DNA of 15,595 bases from an uncultured Veillonella sp. (GCA_900766125.1 CAAFUD010000121.1:1-15595); one strand, 5' to 3'; positions 1-7,669 are shown, counted from the stretch's first letter. Notes: a model not told the origin generated them from the sequence alone. Numbers and translations are program-made.

Positions 1-1377
1 ACGATGTGGATTTTCAAAACGTTGCTCTTCAAGCCAAATTTCAGTTTCTAATTGGTCTTTAACATATTGACGAAGCTCATCTAAAGTTGGTAATTCTACT
101 AGTAATTTTCCATCCTTAATAATGAGTTGTTTCATTTCTTTGAAAGTACAGTTTTCAAAGTACAATTCACGCCACGGTTGTTCTGGATCAATATAACGAT
201 ATGGTTCGGTTGTATCTGGTACCTCTTCTAACAATGTTAATAAATCTGCAATGGCACGACCTTTCTCATTGTACACGCGGTACACCTTTTTAAATCCTGG
301 GTTCGTAATCTTTTCAACAGATTCGGAAATCTTGATACGAGGCTCCCACACTCCATTTTTTTCAACCCCAGCAATCTTGTAAACTGCACCAAATACAGGG
401 TCACTCTTGGAGGTAATCAGTCTTTCACCAACCCCAAAGATATCGATAGGCCCGCCTTGGATTAACAAGGATGTAATCGTATATTCATCGAGGCTGTTGG
501 AAGCCATAATTTTACAATCTTTTAAACCCGCTTTATCAAGCATGCGACGCGCTTTTTTAGCTAAGTACGCCAGGTCGCCAGAATCAAGGCGAATCCCTTT
601 TAACCGTTTCCCCATAGGTTCTAATACATCTTTAGCAACTTTAATTGCATTAGGTACGCCAGAGTTTAGAACATCATAGGTATCAACGAGGAATACAGCA
701 CCATCTGGATAAACCTCAGCATAAGCTTTAAAAGCTTCGTACTCTGAATCATGATACATAACCCAACTATGAGCCATAGTACCACTCACAGGGATGCCAA
801 ATTGTTGACCCGCTAAAACGGTTGCCGTAGACTGTACCCCACCGATGTAGGCTGCTCTTGCACCGTATACAGCGGCATCCACATTATGAGCTCGACGGGC
901 ACCAAAATCAGCTACAATACGACCATCCGCAGCGCGAACGATACGATTGGCCTTTGTAGCGATAAGGGACTGATGATTCATCATAGTTAGCACTGCAGTT
1001 TCTACGATTTGTGCATCTATGAGAGGTGCTACGATAGTTATAACTGGTTCATTGGGATAAATAATAGAACCCTCTGGGAATGCATATACATCACCAGTGA
1101 ACGAGAAATCTTTTAGATAGTTTAAAAACTCCTCACTAAAAATACCTTGAGCCCGTAAAAAATCAATATCACGTTCATCAAAGTGTAGATTCAAAATGTA
1201 CTCAACGATTTGTTCAAGACCACCAAAAATGGCAAAGCCACCCTTGTCTGGATTGCGTCTAAAGAATACATCAAACGCGACGCGATCTGTGTTTTCATGT
1301 TGCGTAAAATAGCCGTGTGCCATGGTCATCTCATAAAAATCCATAAGCATACTAATATTGCGACTGTCGTGTTGCAT
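1..1377 (-). CDS. pncB: Nicotinate phosphoribosyltransferase, 3' end outside window
   Basis: The enzyme joins nicotinate to PRPP to give nicotinate mononucleotide, using ATP, in the cytosolic salvage route to NAD (family knowledge). Reading the minus strand from ATG 1377 gives 459 codons with no stop before the window edge, so only a short C-terminal piece is missing. Family signatures are clear. An N-terminal DFYEMTMAHGYF stretch is at about residues 13-24. DFGARRAHNVDAA is at about 157-169. SGTMAHSWVM has His203, in the position of the autophosphorylated His of the family. A KGIRLDSGDLAYL phosphate-binding segment and IDIFGVGERL follow. The start is supported by AGAAGG at 1389-1394, about 11 bases upstream; ATG at 1350 is an alternative without a good site. 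It is divergent from pepD. A TATAAT -10 (1441 to 1436, minus) is the only promoter element I can see. Confidence 0.93.
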   Translation of the reverse strand, partial: MQHDSRNISMLMDFYEMTMAHGYFTQHENTDRVAFDVFFRRNPDKGGFAIFGGLEQIVEYILNLHFDERDIDFLRAQGIFSEEFLNYLKDFSFTGDVYAFPEGSIIYPNEPVITIVAPLIDAQIVETAVLTMMNHQSLIATKANRIVRAADGRIVADFGARRAHNVDAAVYGARAAYIGGVQSTATVLAGQQFGIPVSGTMAHSWVMYHDSEYEAFKAYAEVYPDGAVFLVDTYDVLNSGVPNAIKVAKDVLEPMGKRLKGIRLDSGDLAYLAKKARRMLDKAGLKDCKIMASNSLDEYTITSLLIQGGPIDIFGVGERLITSKSDPVFGAVYKIAGVEKNGVWEPRIKISESVEKITNPGFKKVYRVYNEKGRAIADLLTLLEEVPDTTEPYRYIDPEQPWRELYFENCTFKEMKQLIIKDGKLLVELPTLDELRQYVKDQLETEIWLEEQRFENPHR

Positions 1378-1690
1378 CGGTTCACCAACCTTCTAAAATC
1401 TAATGGATTTGTAAAATCGTTAATCGTATAAACTCATTATACATTATTATTCCTATATAGCTAGTCTCTACATGTGCTAATGCTTGCATTAACTATCCTA
1501 ATAATCATTCTTGTGATATAACTATATATATACTAATTATTTATATATTCCATATATATGTCGATGAAAGTTATCACTGAAACAAATACAATTATTAGTA
1601 TTAATTCGTATACTAATAAAATTACTACGTATTCAGTGTAATCAACCAATATATATATCTATTATTTACATCAGAATGAAAGGAACCATT
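1378..1690. other. Divergent intergenic control region between pncB and pepD
   Basis: This gap of about 310 bases is AT-rich and has no credible gene. It must hold the promoters of both flanking genes. For pncB, TATAAT (1441 to 1436, minus) fits a -10, but no good -35 lies at the right distance. For pepD I cannot pick a single promoter among many TATA-like strings. Two clean inverted repeats stand out. TAATGC-TT-GCATTA is at 1478-1491 on the pncB side. A 10-bp perfect pair is at 1592-1619 on the pepD side and is listed separately. The regulators are unknown. Confidence 0.5.
1592..1619. promoter_or_regulatory. Inverted repeat upstream of pepD, candidate operator
   Basis: The arms TTATTAGTAT (1592-1601) and ATACTAATAA (1610-1619) are perfect reverse complements across an 8-base spacer. 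The centre is about 85 bases before the pepD start. No T tract follows on either strand, so it does not look like a terminator. An operator for a dimeric regulator is the simplest reading. AT-rich sequence makes chance repeats more likely, which limits confidence. Confidence 0.35.
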
Positions 1691-3139
1691 ATGGAATCAA
1701 TCGTTCAAGCAAAACGCGTATTAGAAATATTTAAAGAAATGAGCCAAATTCCTCGTGAATCTGGCAACGAAAAAGGCATTAGCGACTATATCGTAAACTT
1801 CGCTAAAAACTTAGGTTTAGAGGTTCATCAAGACGACCAATATAATGTAGTCATCAAAAAACCTGCATCCCCAGGTTATGAAAATAGACCTTCTATTATC
1901 CTACAAGGTCATATCGACATGGTATGTGTTCGTGATCACGACTCTAACCATGACTTCACTAAAGACCCAATTGCCAACATCATCGAAGGCGAATGGATGC
2001 ATGCAGACCACACTACATTAGGTGCAGATAACGGTATGGGTGGCGCGATGATGCTTGCTATCCTTGAGGATGATAGCCAACAACACGGCCCTATGCAATT
2101 ATTGTTCACTACTAATGAAGAAACTGGTATGGATGGCGCTTTCGCTATTAAAGAAGGCCAAGTAAGTGGTGATTACTTACTCAACCTCGATACAGAAGTA
2201 GAACACGATTTTACTGTTAGCTGTGCTGGCGGTTGCCACGTTCACGTAAATATTCCTTTATTGCGTGAAAACAACCAACCTGGCTATGATGCAGGCTTAT
2301 CCCTTACCGTAACAGGCCTTAAAGGTGGTCACTCCGGCATTGAAATTTGCGAACAACGCGCAAATGCAAACCAAGTATTAACACGTGTACTCTATGATAT
2401 TCAACAACAATATCCTGTATGCTTAGCATCCTTTGAAGGTGGTGTAAAACATAATGCCATTCCTTCTAAAGCAGTTGCCGTATTATCCGTACGCGCTGAA
2501 GATGTAGAGGCTATTAAAACATTAATTGCATACCAAGAAAAACAATATCTCCATGAATATGGTATCCAAGATCCAGGTCTTAAATTTGTCGTAGAAGATG
2601 TCGCAACACCTGATGTAGTCTATGCGGATGATACAACAGAAGCCCTCATTACTTACATCTATCTTGCACAAGATGGTGTTCATTCTGTAAGCAAATCTAT
2701 CCCAAATCTTGTAGAAACTTCTGACAACATCGCAATCGTACGCGAAAATGAACATACTATTGAAGTACTCATCTCTATTCGTAGTTCTAACAGTAACAGC
2801 CTTGAATTCTTAGCAAAGAAAATGCTTCTTCTTGCAAAAACACTTGGCGTATCTGCAGAACGCACTGGTGGCTATCCAGCATGGGAATATGACAAAGGAT
2901 CAAAACTTGAAGAGCAAGCTATTTCCTTACATAACGAAATGTTTGATACACCAGCGAATGTCAACGCAATTCATGCCGGTCTCGAATGTGGCTTGTTAAA
3001 AGGTGTACTACCAAATACACAAATGATCAGCTTTGGTCCTACTATCGTAAGTCCACATACACCAATGGAACGCGTTCATTTACCATCTGTTGAAAATGTA
3101 TATGTATATCTAAAAGCTTTATTAGCTAAGTTACAATAA
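1691..3139 (+). CDS. pepD: Aminoacyl-histidine dipeptidase (peptidase D, M20 family)
   Basis: This is a cytosolic metallopeptidase that cleaves dipeptides such as Xaa-His (carnosinase-like), freeing amino acids (family knowledge). The protein has 482 residues, normal for PepD. Metal and catalytic motifs are in order: GHIDMV with His74 and Asp76, GADNGMGGAM with Asp113, TNEETGMDGA with Glu143/Glu144, LNLDTE, GGHSGIEI, and a C-terminal HAGLECGLL followed by SPHTPMERVH with the late metal-ligand His. No signal peptide is present. I chose ATG 1691 because GAAAGGA at 1678-1684 sits 6 bases upstream; the in-frame ATG at 1676 would overlap that site and has no ribosome binding site of its own. The gene is monocistronic, with a terminator about 95 bases after the stop. 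Confidence 0.95.
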   Translation: MESIVQAKRVLEIFKEMSQIPRESGNEKGISDYIVNFAKNLGLEVHQDDQYNVVIKKPASPGYENRPSIILQGHIDMVCVRDHDSNHDFTKDPIANIIEGEWMHADHTTLGADNGMGGAMMLAILEDDSQQHGPMQLLFTTNEETGMDGAFAIKEGQVSGDYLLNLDTEVEHDFTVSCAGGCHVHVNIPLLRENNQPGYDAGLSLTVTGLKGGHSGIEICEQRANANQVLTRVLYDIQQQYPVCLASFEGGVKHNAIPSKAVAVLSVRAEDVEAIKTLIAYQEKQYLHEYGIQDPGLKFVVEDVATPDVVYADDTTEALITYIYLAQDGVHSVSKSIPNLVETSDNIAIVRENEHTIEVLISIRSSNSNSLEFLAKKMLLLAKTLGVSAERTGGYPAWEYDKGSKLEEQAISLHNEMFDTPANVNAIHAGLECGLLKGVLPNTQMISFGPTIVSPHTPMERVHLPSVENVYVYLKALLAKLQ

Positions 3140-3233
3140 ACATAAAATAGTAATATTGACTATATACTTTATGTATAATTTGGCATACTAAAGGTAATCT
3201 AATTAGAGATTTATATAACGAATTCTCTTCTCA

Positions 3234-3296
3234 CCCTCCTATAAGGAGTTCAGTCAACTCTCCCTCGACTGAGTCTTCTATAGGAGGGATTTTTTT
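3234..3296 (+). terminator. Intrinsic terminator after pepD
   Basis: A 10-bp perfect outer stem (CCCTCCTATA 3234-3243 with TATAGGAGGG 3279-3288) encloses an inner TCAGTC/GACTGA stem (3250-3255 with 3267-3272). It is followed by a 7-T run at 3290-3296. The 5' arm can alternatively pair locally (CTCCT-ATA-AGGAG, 3236-3248), and GAGTT can pair with AACTC (3246-3260), so competing folds exist. Confidence 0.8.
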
Positions 3297-3494
3297 ATAT
3301 TCTTCTCCCAAAATTTGAAATTAATATTTATTCATAGAGGAGTATCTCTTCATATATACGTAAATCGATATATACAATACTTTTCACAATCAATTATGAA
3401 TATTAAATACATCTGTCACTATACTCATATAAGGTATATAACCAATATATTTAATGAGAATTTTAAGAAAAATAGTACTTTCATAACTATGCAT

Positions 3495-3538
3495 ATACCC
3501 TAGGGTGTATTTTCTGTGTTATCCTATAGGTGTATACT
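3495..3538 (+). promoter_or_regulatory. Paired palindromes upstream of the CobW operon, CsoR/RcnR-like operator candidate
   Basis: ACCCTAGGGT (3497-3506) is a perfect palindrome flanked by AT and followed by GTAT. A second palindrome, CCTATAGG (3523-3530), is also followed by TGTAT, with centres 25 bases apart. The second overlaps a possible -10 (TATACT 3533-3538) that lacks a clear -35. The layout of an AT-flanked C tract and G tract resembles operators of the CsoR/RcnR family of metal-sensing repressors. That fits the metal-related genes downstream, but the assignment is inference. The CobW start codon is at 3565. Confidence 0.4.
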
Positions 3539-3564
3539 GTGTTTACATTACTCAGGAGGTACGT

Positions 3565-4434
3565 ATGATCCCTATTGTTATCATATCCGGATTTCTAGGG
3601 TCTGGAAAAACAACATTTTTACAACACATACTAAAAGAACATAAATCTACAGATAAAATTTTAATTATAGAAAATGATTTTGGTGAAACCAGCCTCGATG
3701 CAGCAAATCTTGCAAAAACAGGGGCTACCATTCGTGAAGTTACATCTGGCTGTATTTGCTGTAGCTTGCAAGGAAATTTCCAACAAGCACTGCTCGACAT
3801 TCTGCAAAATTACGATGTAGATACCATCTATATTGAACCATCAGGGGTCAGCAAATTAAGCGAAATCATCCATACATGCGAGGATGAAGAGATTGCAAAA
3901 TCCGCCTATGTTCATGCATCGGTAACCACCGTAGATGCCATGCAAGCACCTATGTTTATCAAAAACTTTGGCCTCTTCTTTAAAGATCAAATCACAAATA
4001 GTGATGCCATCTTCTTAAGTCATACCGAAGATATCCAACAAACAAGCATTACAAAACGTATGATTCACGAGTTAGCACCAAATACTCCAATTCACGAAGA
4101 AGCATGGAGCACCATTGCGTTACGAGACTATATCAAACGTCTCTATCATTGTCATGATGACCACTCTCTACATGACGAACATCTATTTATGAGCCATACC
4201 TTTAAAGACTTGCGTACGCTCACATTAGTTCAATGGAAAACCATCTTAGAAGGTATGCCTGATACAGTACTCCGTGCTAAAGGGATTGTACCGACCGCCG
4301 AAGGACCTCATGAGTTGCAATACGGTACCCATTACTGTTCCCTATCCCCTAGTGAGTCCACGGACTATAGCTTAGTTGTTATTGGTACAGATTTTAATGT
4401 GCCAATGGTACATAACGAAGTGTGTCAATCATGA
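3565..4434 (+). CDS. CobW/COG0523-family G3E GTPase, putative metal chaperone
   Basis: G3E GTPases of this family insert or deliver metal ions (Zn, Co and others) using GTP in the cytosol. The 289-residue protein begins directly with the P-loop GFLGSGKTT (residues 9-17). It carries the family metal site GCICC (Cys63, Cys65, Cys66) and the EPSG switch at 91-94. A short CobW_C-like tail runs from about 210, with VLRAKGIV and a late LVVIG strand. A His-rich linker at 195-206 (HCHDDHSLHDEH) adds potential metal ligands. The usual NKxD guanine-specificity motif appears as SHTE (152-155), which is atypical. Start ATG 3565 follows AGGAGGT (3554-3560) at ideal spacing; upstream in-frame codons lack such a site. 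The stop overlaps the next start (ATGA), implying translational coupling. Which metal it serves cannot be read from the sequence. Confidence 0.88.
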   Translation: MIPIVIISGFLGSGKTTFLQHILKEHKSTDKILIIENDFGETSLDAANLAKTGATIREVTSGCICCSLQGNFQQALLDILQNYDVDTIYIEPSGVSKLSEIIHTCEDEEIAKSAYVHASVTTVDAMQAPMFIKNFGLFFKDQITNSDAIFLSHTEDIQQTSITKRMIHELAPNTPIHEEAWSTIALRDYIKRLYHCHDDHSLHDEHLFMSHTFKDLRTLTLVQWKTILEGMPDTVLRAKGIVPTAEGPHELQYGTHYCSLSPSESTDYSLVVIGTDFNVPMVHNEVCQS

Positions 4435-5966
4435 TACCTGTTTATATCGTTACCGGATTCATCGGTTCTGGTAAAAGTACTTTCATAAATGAACAACTAC
4501 AATATCGTAAAAAGCTTGGTGGCACAGCATGTATCAGCGCCGAAGAAGGTACTGTATCACTCATCAAAGAAGGATTACAACTCAATCCTGATAGGCTTAG
4601 TGCAATTACGCCTAATGAACCCCACACATATAGTTCTATAGCTAATGAAATCGCAAGCTATATCGACAAGGTAAAGCCTAAAGAAATATGGATTGAATGG
4701 AACGGTATGATCAGCTTTCACCAACTAGAAGCCTTGCTATATAGTGATAAGCTGCGCCATCTATTACAAATCGAAAAGGTATTATATCTTTGTACAGACC
4801 AATTCGTTGCATCCATTTTGCCTGGTTTAGGTAATGATGTAACAAGCCAATTATATAGTGCCGATTGTATCATCACAGAAACCGATACACATCACCCCTT
4901 ATTACGGACCTATAACAGTGACGCCAAGATTGTAACAGCGCCTGCGCCAGAAAAGGTAGCAGAATTATGCCGCAATTCTACGTGGGGACTCATACCAAAT
5001 CTATTAGTTATCGGCATTACAGCCTACATACTATTAGTCACTGCATTCCGTCATGATATTCCTTACTCCATCCACCAATGCTTTGCCATCATTACAGGGC
5101 TCATTATCGAGGCTATCCCGTTCCTATTATTAGGAACCATTGGTTCAACAGTCATTCGCTATTTCGTTCCACAAAGAATACTGCTAAAACTATTAGGAGA
5201 TCACTCTTGGAAGAGCTATGGTGCCGCCATGGTTAGTGGTTTAGCCTTACCAGTTTGCGACTGTGCTATTATTCCATTATTTAAAGCACTTACAGATAGA
5301 GGCGTACCATTATCTGTAGCCATCCTATTTATGCTCGCCAGCCCAATCATCAATCCGATTACTATTCTATCCACCTGGTATGCCTTCCCAGATAATCCAA
5401 TGATCTCCGTATGGCGTATCATACTTGGCCTTGGCGTAGCTTTATTGATAGCCTTATCATTCCGTTTTATACCACCATCTACGTCTATGATGAAAGCTAA
5501 AACGGCACAGAACCTAAGTTATGAAGAAATCGTCTTAGAAGCATCGAAAAGTAAACATATCAATAAAAGAAGATTACTAATTCATATGGAAAAAGAGTTC
5601 TCCCAGCTCTTATTCTATTTCTCCATTGCAGCTTGTGTACTATCCGTAGTACAAGTGTATGGAAAGCCTTGGCTCATCAATGCCGGTATCACATTACCTG
5701 ATGTGTGGGCCATCCCAATTCTGCTATTATTAGCGTTCTTCTTCTCTGTTTGCTCTACATCAGATGCTATTATAGGCAAATCCTTGAGCACTCTGTTCCC
5801 TATGAGCTCAGTCATGGGTTTCCTCATCTTAGGACCTATGCTCGATATTAAAAATGTATATATTTTAAAACAATATATGCCTACATCATTTATTCTTCGT
5901 CTAGGCTTAACAATTGTTGTTATATCCTATTTAGCCGCATTAGGTTTTCAATTCTTTTTAAGCTAA
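4431..5966 (+). CDS. Fusion of degenerate CobW-like P-loop domain with YraQ/ArsP-type permease
   Basis: This 511-residue protein has two parts. Residues 1-175 resemble a COG0523 G domain: IVTGFIGSGKSTF P-loop (6-18), an IWIEWNG strand (87-92) in the Walker B/switch place, and ITETDT (148-153) where NKxD is expected. The CxCC metal motif is absent; that region reads ITPNEPHTYSS. Residues about 187-511 form a multi-spanning permease of the COG0701 type, with PVCDCAIIPL (Cys276, Cys278), ASPIINPITI (304-312) and CSTSDAIIG (441-449). A cytosolic insert lies at about 350-390. COG0701 permeases are usually near 300-350 residues without a nucleotide-binding head, so the fusion is unusual. ATG 4431 overlaps the previous stop by 4 bases; a GTG at 4422 is possible. 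I infer transport of a metal or metalloid, with the P-loop head as regulator or energiser. The substrate is unknown. Confidence 0.8.
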   Translation: MIPVYIVTGFIGSGKSTFINEQLQYRKKLGGTACISAEEGTVSLIKEGLQLNPDRLSAITPNEPHTYSSIANEIASYIDKVKPKEIWIEWNGMISFHQLEALLYSDKLRHLLQIEKVLYLCTDQFVASILPGLGNDVTSQLYSADCIITETDTHHPLLRTYNSDAKIVTAPAPEKVAELCRNSTWGLIPNLLVIGITAYILLVTAFRHDIPYSIHQCFAIITGLIIEAIPFLLLGTIGSTVIRYFVPQRILLKLLGDHSWKSYGAAMVSGLALPVCDCAIIPLFKALTDRGVPLSVAILFMLASPIINPITILSTWYAFPDNPMISVWRIILGLGVALLIALSFRFIPPSTSMMKAKTAQNLSYEEIVLEASKSKHINKRRLLIHMEKEFSQLLFYFSIAACVLSVVQVYGKPWLINAGITLPDVWAIPILLLLAFFFSVCSTSDAIIGKSLSTLFPMSSVMGFLILGPMLDIKNVYILKQYMPTSFILRLGLTIVVISYLAALGFQFFLS

Positions 5967-6018
5967 TGTTTAGTCATTACTATTTCAGTTCTTCATGAAT
6001 ATAAAAGGAGATGATTCT

Positions 6019-6783
6019 ATGAAATTAGGACTTAAAGATCGCTTTTCCATTGTGAAAGGCTTACTTTACCTCATCTTAGGTATCTGCTGTGTATACCTAA
6101 TCGTAACCGGTCGTTATTTGAACTATATCGCACCACGATATGAACTACTGCTAGGCATTAGCAGTGTAGCTCTCATATTAGGCGGATTGGCTACGGTTAT
6201 TTGGGCTCCATCGCGCTATTATAAACACAACTGGCGCTCTATCGTACCTATCATTATTCCCGTAGTATTGCTCATCGTTCCCCCTGTCCTTGTGCCTACA
6301 ACTAGTGTTCAAGGTGCTGCACGCATCAATGATGATACAAACAACTTCGACTTTACAAATGATGCCATCGGCGAGGTGATTACTGTTAATAGTGAAAGCA
6401 AAGAGCCTGGCATTTCTAAAGATAAAAAAGAAATTGTGTTAAATTCAGATAATTTCTATCAAACAATCGTAAAGGTTGGATCTAATGTAGACCAATACAA
6501 AGACTACACAGTATATATGACAGGCTATGTAAACCGCGATGATAACACGCTAAAATCTAATGAATTTACCATCTCTCGTATGGCTATGTCCTGCTGTATT
6601 GCTGACGTGGCACCGATTGGCATGACCGCCTATAAACCAGATGGCGATAGTTTAGCCAATGAACAATGGGTTTCTATCGAAGGCAAAGTATCTACACGAG
6701 ATTTCCACGGTCGTCAACAACCATACGTAGAAATTACAAAAATAAAATCAGCAGAACCTATTTTAGGTTATGTATATCCTTAA
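6019..6783 (+). CDS. TIGR03943/DUF1980 family membrane protein (YcgQ-like)
   Basis: The 254-residue protein has hydrophobic segments at about 12-30, 42-62 and 74-93, then a soluble domain from about residue 100. In that domain lies RMAMSCCIADVAPIGM (187-202), the Cys-Cys-x-x-Asp signature of this family, followed by WVSIEGKVS near 217-225. TIGR03943 proteins are habitual partners of COG0701 permeases (YcgR/YcgQ in Bacillus), matching the gene just upstream. I infer a complex at the membrane, with the CC motif perhaps binding the transported ion. Start ATG 6019 follows AAAAGGAG (6003-6010) at 8 bases; the ATG at 5995 lies upstream of that site and is unlikely. The 52-base gap after the permease gene, with no terminator, indicates one operon. 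Confidence 0.85.
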   Translation: MKLGLKDRFSIVKGLLYLILGICCVYLIVTGRYLNYIAPRYELLLGISSVALILGGLATVIWAPSRYYKHNWRSIVPIIIPVVLLIVPPVLVPTTSVQGAARINDDTNNFDFTNDAIGEVITVNSESKEPGISKDKKEIVLNSDNFYQTIVKVGSNVDQYKDYTVYMTGYVNRDDNTLKSNEFTISRMAMSCCIADVAPIGMTAYKPDGDSLANEQWVSIEGKVSTRDFHGRQQPYVEITKIKSAEPILGYVYP

Positions 6784-6835
6784 CAAACAATCTTAAACCC
6801 ATAGCCTTAAACAGGCTTAAATAAATATATAAACA

Positions 6836-6862
6836 AAAACCGAGGCATAATGCCTCGGTTTT
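6836..6862. terminator. Bidirectional terminator between the CobW operon and bioY
   Basis: A perfect 12-bp stem, AAAACCGAGGCA with TGCCTCGGTTTT (6836-6847 and 6851-6862), has a 3-base loop. The A and T ends give a U tract on both strands. It therefore serves the plus-strand operon and the minus-strand bioY, which converge here. Confidence 0.92.
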
Positions 6863-6911
6863 AATAAACATATATTTGGTAAACATATAATAGTATTATA
6901 TAGAGACTATA

Positions 6912-7478
6912 TTATCGATGTAATTCTTTAACAATTCGTTTGCCAAGAGATGCCGCAACGGCACAAAGGAAGATATCTGGACCTACTGGAATCAAGAAGC
7001 ATGTAATAATAACGGCCTCTACTCCAATTGGTTTACCTAAATACAAGTTCATAATGAAGTATAGATAGATCATACCAAGGCCATATACGATAAATAGATT
7101 TAATATGGAACCTACTAATAATCGTTTAAAGGAAAGTTTCTCCATAGATTCTGCAATACGACCTACTGCATAAGCACCTACCATAAAACCGATCAAATAG
7201 CCAAAGGTAGGTTGTAAAATGTAACCAGGACCACCACCAGATGTAAAAATTGGTACCCCAATTAAACCTAAGACAATGTATATGCCAACGCTAGCAGCCC
7301 CCAATCGACTGCCTAATACAATGCCTGCGAGAGTAGTAAATAAGATTTGTAATGTAAATGGACAATTTGGTAATGGTACCCGTATAAAAGCACCTACGGC
7401 AATCAATGCGACAAAAAGTGCTGTCATCGTTAACTGACGGGTAGTGATGCGACCTTGTTTCGAAACGGTTGAACTCAT
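6912..7478 (-). CDS. bioY: Biotin transporter BioY (ECF S component)
   Basis: BioY is the membrane substrate-binding subunit for biotin uptake and normally works with the shared energy-coupling module EcfAA'T, not encoded in this window. The protein has 188 residues, typical for BioY, with about six hydrophobic helices. It carries the hallmark GGGPGYILQPTFGYLIGF stretch (about 76-93) and PLPNCPFTLQ near the N-terminus (about 35-44). The start at 7478 is preceded by GGAGG (minus, about 7484-7489) at good spacing. A strong promoter overlapped by a BirA-like site lies upstream, so expression is probably repressed when biotin is plentiful. No biotin synthesis genes are visible here; whether the organism is a biotin auxotroph cannot be judged from this window. 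Confidence 0.95.
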   Translation of the reverse strand: MSSTVSKQGRITTRQLTMTALFVALIAVGAFIRVPLPNCPFTLQILFTTLAGIVLGSRLGAASVGIYIVLGLIGVPIFTSGGGPGYILQPTFGYLIGFMVGAYAVGRIAESMEKLSFKRLLVGSILNLFIVYGLGMIYLYFIMNLYLGKPIGVEAVIITCFLIPVGPDIFLCAVAASLGKRIVKELHR

Positions 7479-7524
7479 GGTATACCTCCATTAATAACAC
7501 ATCAACAAACTACTAACTACCTAA

Positions 7525-7580
7525 ATTAAATCACTTGTATTTTTAATTGTCAACTATACATGTTGACTTTTAGTTAACTA
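7525..7580 (-). promoter_or_regulatory. bioY promoter with BirA-like operator
   Basis: On the minus strand TTGACA (7553 to 7548), a 17-base spacer and TTTAAT (7530 to 7525) form a near-consensus promoter for bioY. The half-sites TTGTCAAC (7547-7554) and GTTAACTA (7573-7580) are separated by 18 bases. This matches the known BirA operator form, TTGTTAAC with a 16-18 base gap to GTTAACAA, with one mismatch per arm. One arm covers the -35, as expected for repression. A tighter inverted repeat, GTCAAC-7-GTTGAC (7549-7567), shares the same left arm and is an alternative reading. Confidence 0.7.
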
Positions 7581-7640
7581 TGTAGTCTAATACTATATAT
7601 ACAGCAATTCCAAGTATTTTGTTTTTTTGACCATATATTA

Positions 7641-7669
7641 TAGTTATTATCAATCGTTCATAATAACTA
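7641..7669. promoter_or_regulatory. Inverted repeat in the bioY-PepSY divergent region
   Basis: TAGTTATTA (7641-7649) and TAATAACTA (7661-7669) are perfect 9-base complements around an 11-base spacer. It lies midway in the 335-base gap between divergent bioY and the PepSY gene, away from the BirA-like site, so it may be an operator for the PepSY gene. No T tract follows. Confidence 0.3.

Larger units (their letters stand above)
3140..3564. other. Intergenic region between pepD and the CobW operon
   Basis: Its 425 bases hold the pepD terminator (3234-3296), an AT-rich stretch, and the operator-like palindromes and ribosome binding site of the next operon. TATAAT at 3174-3179, with TTGACT only 12 bases before it, is too tightly spaced for a normal promoter; it could mark a short transcript ending at the terminator. 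The open frame at 3315-3503 starts with TTG, lacks a ribosome binding site and is compositionally AT-driven, so I do not call it a gene. Confidence 0.5.

Noticed and set aside
1210..1431. Plus-strand frame opposite the start of pncB
   Set aside because: Antisense shadow of pncB and its leader; no ribosome binding site.
3315..3503. 62-codon plus-strand frame before the CobW operon
   Set aside because: It begins with TTG in AT-rich sequence, lacks a ribosome binding site and resembles no protein.
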